DNA of 64,000 nt from Nonomuraea candida (GTDB lineage: Bacteria; Actinomycetota; Actinomycetes; Streptosporangiales; Streptosporangiaceae). Below the pieces are notes generated by a model. That model was given only the letters and a program-made list of their open reading frames with translations. It had not been told where the DNA came from and ran no database searches. The stretch covers positions 1-64,000 of the forward strand of contig NZ_JOAG01000043.1 of assembly GCF_000725485.1 (NCBI RefSeq), in the 5' to 3' direction. Positions 58,655 to 64,000 of this stretch are shown here, in pieces. Both the position numbers and the translations under genes were made by a program. Each line of letters starts with the position of its first letter. The stretch's first letter is position 1.

Positions 58655-58854
58655 GCCCCTCCACGGGTGCCCGGCTCGCCTCTGATCGAATCCGCGGGCG
58701 ACGTCGGGCGAACGTCGAAGCAAGATCATCAAAGAGGTTCGAAGACACCCTCTGCACATCCCTGGATCACCATCGGTGGTGGGCTGCAGACCCCGCGCCC
58801 GGCACCGCCGTCGCTTCTCCGCAACGGCCGGCTCACTTCCGCCACGGCGGCGCG
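58655..58854. other. Gene-free stretch
   Basis: Short, 200 bases. No gene or repeat is recognised. Confidence 0.4.
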
Positions 58855-59115
58855 ATGACGCCCGAGGTCTTCCACGAGCGGTTGCGCGCGAGCGGCCTGT
58901 CCCTGTGGGAACTGGGCGACCTGCTCGGCATTCACCCGCACCAGCTCCACACCATCCACCCCGACGAGCCGGCGGATCGGCCGGTACACGTTCTGATCAA
59001 CCTGGCCCGCCGCCTGGACCTGCATCCGGCCGACCTGATGCCCACCCTGGACGCTGTCCTGGGCAACCAGCGCGCACCCGGTCCCGGCACACCCCGACGA
59101 CGCCCGAACCGCTGA
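58855..59115 (+). pseudogene. Small helix-turn-helix protein, probably frameshifted
   Basis: 86 residues. A Cro/C1-like helix-turn-helix (GLSLWELGDLLGIHPHQLHT) then VLINLARRLDLHPADLMPTL. It ends in a basic, out-of-character tail (APGTPRRRPNR). In the next frame the text continues sensibly as AHPDDARTAESVRFRDAEIV then LTALATAHPQPLSADHLADTL, a winged-helix-like domain running to about 59230. This suggests a frameshift near 59080 in a longer regulator. Confidence 0.5.
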
Positions 59116-59431
59116 GAGCGTCCGCTTCCGCGACGCCGAGATCGTGCTCACCGCGCTGGCCACCGCGCACCCGCAGCCCCTCAGCGCCGACCACCTGGCC
59201 GACACCCTCGGCTGGACTCTGTCCCGCCTCCGCCACCCGCTCGCGCGCCTGATGGACCACCCCGGACCCGGCCAGGCGCTCGGCCATCGGCGGCGTGCCG
59301 GTCGGGGTCGGTGCGGGCCGACAACACCCCCGTCGCTCGTGGTCGGCCCGCGGCCTCACCAGCGATGGCTCTATGCCCTGCGTGAGGTCTTCTCTGCCGT
59401 CATACGGAACTTGCCGCCGTCCCATTTGTAG
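59116..59431 (+). pseudogene. Out-of-frame continuation of the helix-turn-helix gene
   Basis: Open in the frame of 59144. LADTLGWTLSRLRHPLARLM looks like a helix-turn-helix; later sequence degenerates. Not expected to be expressed alone. Its end overlaps the 3' end of the secreted-protein gene. Confidence 0.4.
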
Positions 59432-59958
59432 GTCTGGCGGACGGTCAGGTCCGGGCAGCAGTTGGGGGCTTGGTCGCTGACCGCTTTGCCGTTCAGGTGT
59501 ACGAGCCCGCCGCGGATCGTGACCCGCAGGGATTTGAAATAGCGGTTCTTGCCGAGCCTCCCGAGCAGGCGTGGGGAGGAGGTCTTGGCGGCTCCGTCGT
59601 AGACGAAGGCGATCAATGGATTGCTCGACGTCGAGGTCGGGCAGGACGAGACGACGACGGTCTCACGTCGTCCGTCGCGGGTGAGGTCTCCGACGGCCGC
59701 GACGCGGGCTTCCACGACGTACCAGGAGGCCTTCGGCCGCGGCTTGGGGCACTTCAGCGCCGGCTCCACCACGGACGGCCAGTTCACGGGGTCCAGCCGG
59801 TGGGCGGCCTGGCCGGTGTGCCCGGCGGTGACCGGTGCCGCGGCGCTGTCCGCGCCGGCTACGCCGCCGCCCAGGACCGTCGCCAGGCAGGTGGTTAGGG
59901 CGGCGGCGCCTGCCCGGGCTCCGAATCGGTGGCCCGGCTGCTTCGCTGGTGAGTTCAT
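59371..59958 (-). CDS. Secreted hypothetical protein
   Basis: About 195 residues with a signal peptide (AAALTTCLATVLGGGVAGAD). The mature part includes ASWYVVEARVAAVGDLTRDG and DGRRETVVVSSCPTSTSSNP and a pair of cysteines (APNCCPDLTVRQTYKWDGGK). FG-GAP-like or propeller strands are possible. No catalytic motif. The ATG at 59958 lacks a clear ribosome site. It is one of the few intact genes in this stretch. Confidence 0.7.
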   Translation of the reverse strand: MNSPAKQPGHRFGARAGAAALTTCLATVLGGGVAGADSAAAPVTAGHTGQAAHRLDPVNWPSVVEPALKCPKPRPKASWYVVEARVAAVGDLTRDGRRETVVVSSCPTSTSSNPLIAFVYDGAAKTSSPRLLGRLGKNRYFKSLRVTIRGGLVHLNGKAVSDQAPNCCPDLTVRQTYKWDGGKFRMTAEKTSRRA

Positions 59959-60146
59959 ATGCACTTGGATGCGCGACGTCCCGGAAATGTTGTGGACGGG
60001 GCGGGGGAGGCGGTGGGGACTTCCGGCTTCAGATCCGAATGCTCACTCAACGGGTTTCCGGATGGGTGACGGCCGCGGTGATGGTGCGCCCGGACGAAGA
60101 CGAACCGCGCCGGGCGCGCGGCAATGGCCTGGTTCCGCGCACCCCT

Positions 60147-60312
60147 GATACCCCGCTGATACCGACCCCGCCGGGGCAGGCGTTCGCCGAGTACGGCCGC
60201 ATCGACGATACCCTTCACCTGCTGTCCATCCTGGACCCGATCGACGACGCCTACCGCCGCAAGCTCAACAAACAGCTCACCGTCCAGGAATCCCGGCACC
60301 GGCTGGCCGCTC
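60147..60312 (+). mobile_element. Tn3-family transposase fragment
   Basis: The translation GQAFAEYGRIDDTLHLLSIL then DPIDDAYRRKLNKQLTVQES and RHRLA matches the C-terminal catalytic region of Tn3-family transposases, where 'EYGRI.KT.HLL...DPVDD.YRR..NRQLTVQESRH.LA' is conserved. Only about 55 residues remain of nearly 1000. No terminal repeats or resolvase were found. Confidence 0.8.
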
Positions 60313-60619
60313 AGCCCGCTCGGCCACGCCCACCTCGAATGTCCTGGCCCGCTATGCCAGCACCTCCTCTGCCCCGGCCGATGGGCTGCGGCAGCTCGGC
60401 GAGATGAACGGCTGTACGAAGGGCCGGGACTGGCAGGAGTCACACAACGGTGGGAGACCCATCATCAGGGCCGTGTTCGTACGACGGCGACGGCGATCTC
60501 GCCGTTGAAGGCGTGGGCCGCGACGCCGCCGACGCGGCACGGTGAGTGCGGCGAGCGCCGGCTTGCGTTGTCGAGCCTGCTGCGGCGGCCCGGGCGCAGC
60601 ACCCCCGCCGACCGGGCTT

Positions 60620-60637
60620 ATATACGCCACCGTATAT
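60620..60637. promoter_or_regulatory. TetR-type operator ATATACG-N4-CGTATAT
   Basis: Seven-base arms around a CCAC spacer. It has the same TACG-N4-CGTA core and spacing as the two sites at 61572 and 61607 beside the tetR gene, so it is a candidate third target of that regulator. It lies before the truncated gene that follows. Confidence 0.6.
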
Positions 60638-60966
60638 TTGGACCCGAGAACGTCTCCTCGGTCACCGACGCCGACACCTTCCTCGCCTTCGACCGTCCCG
60701 GATTCGCGAAGGCCACGTTCAGCTTCTTCCTCGACGACGACGCCGGCGACGGCCGCGTCCGCCTGGTCACCGAGACGCGGATCCAGGCCACCAGCCCCGA
60801 GGCGCGGCAGGCGTTCCTGCGGTATTGGCTGCTGATCCGGCTCGGCAGCGGATTCGTCCGGCGGGTCATGCTCTCGGCCATCCGGGCCCGCGCGCTCAAG
60901 ACCCCTCTGCCCGTTCCGGAGACGGGGACGGGGACAGAGACGGAGACGGGGCAGGCCCGCGACTAG
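60638..60966 (+). pseudogene. N-terminally truncated DUF2867/SRPBCC-like protein
   Basis: Recognisable from about FGPENVSSVTDADTFLAFDR through GFAKATFSFFLDDDAGDGRV and ETRIQATSPEARQAFLRYWL to RRVMLSAIRARAL. This is the C-terminal half of small start-like proteins encoded near DUF2867 genes. The N-terminal half is missing; the Tn3 scrap and an operator lie where it should be. Ends in a Thr/Glu/Gly-rich tail, overlapping the tetR end by four bases. Confidence 0.6.
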
Positions 60967-61544
60967 CGAGCCTGCCCCCGGTCAGCACCCGGGTCGCGGT
61001 CGTCGAGGATGATGCCGGCGGCGCGGGCGCGGACCTGGGCGGAGGTGCGGCCCTGGTGTTCGGCGGCCAGAAAGTGGTGGCCGATGCTCAGGCAGAAGGC
61101 GAGCAGGCTGCGTGCCTCGACCTCGTCGGGATCGCTGCAGAAGGTGCCGATCTGCTCGCGCAGCAGGTCCATGCGCCGGTTGTCCACGCGCCGCAGGCGT
61201 TCGGCGACGGCCGCGTCGCGACGGGCCCAGTCGCGTACCGCCAGGTCGATCGGCAGCAGCCGGTCGGAGAGCGTGAGGCGGCCGGCCAGCAGGACCTTGG
61301 CGCGGGCGTCACCGTCCGTGCGTTCGACCTGGTCGAGGACCTCGTCGATGCTCTCGCGCTCCCAGGTGTCGAGCATCGCCTCCAGCAGCGCGTTACGGTC
61401 GGTGAAGTAGCCGTAGAAGCCGCCCTTGGTGACCCCCAGCGTCTTGGCCAGCGCTTCGACCCGGACCGCGCCGACTCCGGCCGCCGCCAGCGTCCGCAGC
61501 CCCTCCTCGATCCACTTCTCGCGCGGGGTACGCAAAGCGCCCAT
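60963..61544 (-). CDS. TetR/AcrR family regulator
   Basis: 193 residues, complete. The helix-turn-helix is VEALAKTLGVTKGGFYGYFT; a ligand-binding domain follows, with AVRDWARRDAAVAERLRRVD. Two near-identical palindromes lie in the gap to the divergent gene, so it is expected to repress itself and the divergent unit. Probably the surviving controller of the partly lost cluster. Confidence 0.92.
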   Translation of the reverse strand: MGALRTPREKWIEEGLRTLAAAGVGAVRVEALAKTLGVTKGGFYGYFTDRNALLEAMLDTWERESIDEVLDQVERTDGDARAKVLLAGRLTLSDRLLPIDLAVRDWARRDAAVAERLRRVDNRRMDLLREQIGTFCSDPDEVEARSLLAFCLSIGHHFLAAEHQGRTSAQVRARAAGIILDDRDPGADRGQAR

Positions 61545-61571
61545 CTGTGGCCCACCTCACCTCAACTGATC

Positions 61572-61591
61572 GTTGTACGCACCCGTACAAC
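61572..61591. promoter_or_regulatory. TetR-type operator 1
   Basis: GTTGTACG-CACC-CGTACAAC, perfect eight-base arms with a four-base spacer, between tetR and the ABM remnant. Confidence 0.85.
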
Positions 61592-61606
61592 AGGTTTAAC
61601 GTCACT

Positions 61607-61624
61607 TTGTACGCAACCGTACAA
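61607..61624. promoter_or_regulatory. TetR-type operator 2
   Basis: TTGTACG-CAAC-CGTACAA. Centre 34 bases from operator 1 and the same spacer length. Ends 17 bases before the ATG of the ABM remnant. Confidence 0.85.
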
Positions 61625-61641
61625 CCAGAGAGGACACCGTC

Positions 61642-61836
61642 ATGCCGTTCGGCTTCGTCGCCTTCCACTACCCCGCGCCCGAGCACGTCGAGAAGTTCGT
61701 CGGGCTCTGCCACCAGGTCGCCGAGGCGTCGCGGGCCCAGCCGGGCTTCCTGTCCGTCGGGGTCTGGACCACTCCGGACGGGAAGGCCGTCGTCACCACC
61801 GGCTCGTTCGCCTCGGAGGAGGACTTCCGAGCTGGG
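61642..61836 (+). pseudogene. Antibiotic-biosynthesis-monooxygenase-like gene, 3'-truncated
   Basis: The start is intact, with AGAGAGGA before the ATG. MPFGFVAFHYPAPEHVEKFV and GFLSVGVWTTPDGKAVVTTG then SFASEEDFRA fit a dimeric ABM-like domain. Similarity stops after about 65 residues, where the following sequence belongs in another frame to a DUF2867 protein. An internal deletion fused the two. Confidence 0.7.
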
Positions 61837-62260
61837 TGCGATGTTCGGCTGGGACGAGCCCGAGGCGGGCCTGCGCGGGCGGGTCCGCTCCCCGCGCGAC
61901 CGCCTGCCGGACGACCTGCGCCGGACAGCCGGCGTGAAGGATCCCGACATCCCGTTCACGCCGGTCTACGAAATCACCGACGAATCCGCTCAGGAGCTGG
62001 CCAACAGGACCGTCCACACGGTCTGCCACCTGGGCTGGGTGCCGGCCGCCGGCGGCGGGTACGAGTTGCGCATGGCGGCCCTGGTCAAGCCCAACGGCCT
62101 GTTCGGCAGAATCTACATGGCCGTCATCAAGCCGTTCCGCTACCTCATCGTCTACCCCGCCATGACCCGCAGATGGGAGCGGGCCTGGCTCGACCGGAAC
62201 CGTGACACGGTGGTTCACGAAGGAGGCGGACGCCCAGCGGCACCGCCACGAGCGTGGTGA
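61826..62260 (+). pseudogene. DUF2867 protein remnant, 5'-truncated
   Basis: In this frame the text SELGAMFGWDEPEAGLRGRV and TPVYEITDESAQELANRTVH, then TVCHLGWVPAAGGGYELRMA and LVKPNGLFGRIYMAVIKPFR, matches the C-terminal part of DUF2867 proteins. There is no start codon or ribosome site, and its native stop is lost; the frame runs on into the antisense end of the CPBP remnant. Hence a double-ended fragment. Confidence 0.7.
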
Positions 62261-62927
62261 ACAGCGCCGCGCACGCCACCACCGTGGCGTCGGCCGAGTA
62301 GCCCGGCAGCAGCGACGGCACCACGTTCAGCATGGCGTGGAACACCACCGCCGCGGACGGCACGTTCCCCCCGGAGCCGCGGTAGACCCACACCATGATC
62401 ACGCGGGCGGCGACCGTGCCGAGAAACGTCCAGGCGGGCGACCGGCCGGCCTGGGCCAGCGGCACGAGATGCCACACCCCCCAGACCGCCCCCAGGACGA
62501 CGGCCGCCCCCAGCGCCCCGAGGCGCCGCCGGAGCGGGTCGGTGGCGTACGCCGTCCAGCCCGCCTCTTCGGCCGCGGCGCTGACGAGGAAGACGGCGAA
62601 CAGCAGCGGCGCGGCCGCGACCGGGGCGTGCGCTCCCCCTTCGCCCGCGACCGGCGAGGCCACTACGTACGAGGCCACCACGTACGAGGGCACCATGACG
62701 GCGGGGACCAGCAAGAAGGCGGCCCCCAGCCGCGCCGCCTCGGCCCGCCCTCGCGGGACGAGAGTGGCCGTGACCAGGCGCCGAACCGTCCCCCGTGGCG
62801 ACGCGACAGGACGGCGGCCGCGACGAACGGACAGACGAACATGAGCGCCCCGACCGGCAGGTCCATCGGAAGTCCAGGGAGCTGCGGCGAGGGCGATGAC
62901 GCCGGTCTCCGTGGGGATGTCGAGCAT
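62145..62927 (-). pseudogene. CPBP-family membrane protease-like gene with frameshifts
   Basis: CPBP motifs AAEEAGWTAYATDPLRRRLG, VLGAVWGVWHLVPLAQAG and SAAVVFHAMLNVVPSLL are in one frame. The upstream membrane segment PVGALMFVCPFVAAAVLSRR is in another frame, and the residues before that (DIPTETGVIALAAAP) are back in the first. One extra T near 62876 and a second indel near 62750 would explain both shifts. The native C-terminus is lost as well. Start uncertain. Confidence 0.65.
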
Positions 62928-63199
62928 GCTGCCGCCCGGCGGGACTTCCGCGCCCGCCTCGACCTTTCCTGCACCAGGCGGCATGCCGCCCAGGCTCATG
63001 CGGCGGTTCATCAGGTCGTGGTAGCCGGTGATCCTGTCGAACGTGCGCCGGACCTCCTGGCCGTTGGACGACGGCGCTCCCTGTGCCGGCGACCGGTTAG
63101 GGCGTCACCCACGCGGCGCGGAGTTCGGCGTCGTCCATCCCCCGAGTCTCGCCGCCAGCCGCGCGTCGCCGCTCCTCCGGACCGGACCCGGCTGCGGGC
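62928..63199. other. Unassigned stretch between CPBP remnant and selA
   Basis: Minus-strand frames contain FDRITGYHDLMNRRMSLGG and MDDAELRAAWVTP, which look protein-like but match no family I can name. Probably further remnants. No tRNA-Sec was found here. Confidence 0.35.
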
Positions 63200-64000
63200 T
63201 CACTCCCCTGCCAGTGCGGTGAGGACACCGGCCAGCAGCGTGTCGTCCTGGTCGGCTGGCACCGCGCGCAGGTCGAGCAGGCATCGCCCGTTGTCCACGC
63301 GGGCGAGGACGGGCGGTTCCACCTCGCGCAACGCGGCGGCCGCTCGCCTGTCCAGCGCGACGGCGGCGCTCGGCAGGGACACTCCGGGCGCCCCGCCGCC
63401 GCCGACCACGCTCCGGCTGTCGACGGCCTCGGCGTCGATTCCCCTGTCACGCAGCCGGGCCACCAGGCTCTCGGCGCGGGACCGCAGCGTGACCTGGTCG
63501 GCGTGCAGGCTCTCCCAGGTCGGAGTAGGCGGGCCCGCTACCGTGGCCTCCAGGGCCGCCAGCGTGATCTTGTCCACCCGGAGCGCTCGCGCGAGGGGAT
63601 GGCGGCGCAGCCGGTCGACGAGGCCGGCGCGGCCGAACAGCAGCCCGCACTGAGGACCGCCGAGGAGTTTGTCCCCGCTACTGGTGACGAGATCCGCGCC
63701 CGCGGTCAGCCAGCTCGTGACGTCGGGCTCCTGGGGCAGCAACGGCTCGGGGGTCAGCAGTCCGGAGCCGACGTCGCCGACGAGCGGGATGTCATGCTCA
63801 CGGCACAGCGCCGACAGCCGCGCCATCGGTACGTCGGCCGTGAAGCCCTCGATCCGGTAGTTGGACGGGTGCACCTTCAGCACCATGCCTGTCGTCGGCC
63901 CGATCGCGCCGGCGTAGTCCGCGATGGTGGTGCGGTTGGTCATGCCGACCTCCCGCAGCCGCGCTCCGGTGGAGACGAGCAGGTCGGGAAGGCGGAAACC
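63200..64000 (-). CDS. selA: L-seryl-tRNA(Sec) selenium transferase (5' end outside the window)
   Basis: The last 265 or so residues of SelA. The frame enters from the right edge as LVSTGARLREVGMTNRTTIA and has VLKVHPSNYRIEGFT, LVGDVGSGLL and the PLP-lysine motif TSSGDKLLGGPQCGLLFG. SelA converts Ser-tRNA(Sec) to Sec-tRNA(Sec) with selenophosphate. Its presence implies the strain makes selenoproteins; selD, selB and tRNA-Sec are not in the window. selB does not follow downstream, where decayed genes lie. Confidence 0.95.
   Translation of the reverse strand, partial: GFRLPDLLVSTGARLREVGMTNRTTIADYAGAIGPTTGMVLKVHPSNYRIEGFTADVPMARLSALCREHDIPLVGDVGSGLLTPEPLLPQEPDVTSWLTAGADLVTSSGDKLLGGPQCGLLFGRAGLVDRLRRHPLARALRVDKITLAALEATVAGPPTPTWESLHADQVTLRSRAESLVARLRDRGIDAEAVDSRSVVGGGGAPGVSLPSAAVALDRRAAAALREVEPPVLARVDNGRCLLDLRAVPADQDDTLLAGVLTALAGE

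Noticed and set aside
62202..63653. Long + strand open frame across the CPBP remnant and selA end
   Set aside because: No domain resemblance. It is antisense to selA, which is certain.

Overview
The window is very GC-rich and reads as the chromosome of a filamentous actinomycete. Third-position G/C dominates the genes, GTG starts are common, and several gene families are typical of that group: a DUF5753 helix-turn-helix regulator with DUF397 and an RsbW-like ATPase, a mycothiol-type DinB-like protein, F420-type LLM oxidoreductase, DUF6158, DUF3105/DUF305 and PknB-type kinases. A Streptosporangiales-like genome (for example Nonomuraea) would fit, but no 16S rRNA is present and the genus is only an inference.

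Layout. 1-10.6 kb: a secreted or anchored Excalibur protein, alanine dehydrogenase, an EF-hand protein, a DUF3105/DUF305 pair, an FAD oxidoreductase, a tightly coupled operon DUF6421 - SDR - threonine-aldolase-like, and an orphan response regulator. 10.6-18.6 kb: a six-copy 19-bp tandem repeat, a Ser/Thr kinase coupled to a protease-fold protein without a catalytic triad, hydantoinase/oxoprolinase subunits A and B, and a Uma2 nuclease. 18.6-22.2 kb: a B12-riboswitch-controlled corrinoid import and salvage operon (btuF-btuC-btuD-cbiZ). 22.2-29.2 kb: phytanoyl-CoA-type dioxygenase, phosphotriesterase-type hydrolase and P450 in one operon, a divergent F420-type LLM oxidoreductase, a histidine phosphatase, a reduced sigma/anti-sigma-like pair and a NIPSNAP-like protein. 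29.3-33.7 kb: a WhiJ-like regulatory trio and a helicase-associated protein. 33.8-37.9 kb: an iron-box-controlled siderophore uptake locus. 37.9-48.4 kb: mostly housekeeping or unassigned enzymes, a two-component system and a solitary secY. 48.5-51.9 kb: a MoxR ATPase - VWA - helical-repeat protein operon. 52-55 kb: a LysR regulator and a secreted chymotrypsin-like protease. tRNA-Met(CAU) lies at 55.2 kb. 55.7-63 kb: an SDR/MerR pair, then a decay zone of broken genes and a Tn3-transposase scrap. selA runs off the right edge.

How it works together. The most interesting regulatory signal is a near-identical palindrome (CAAGCGCTTG-like, AnCAAGnnCTTGnT in its best copies) sitting within about 35 bp of the start of four transcription units: hyuAB, the phyH-hydrolase-P450 operon, the LLM oxidoreductase and the NIPSNAP-like gene. 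These look like one catabolic regulon whose regulator lies outside the window. Other control sites can be tied to neighbouring genes: two iron boxes for siderophore uptake, a B12 riboswitch for corrinoid salvage, a MerR-type palindrome between SDR and merR, tandem TetR-type operators beside a tetR, and a TTGAC-containing array before the MoxR operon. Several genes are predicted pseudoenzymes or reduced proteins: the protease-fold partner of the kinase, the second phosphotriesterase-like protein, and a sigma factor with only region 2.
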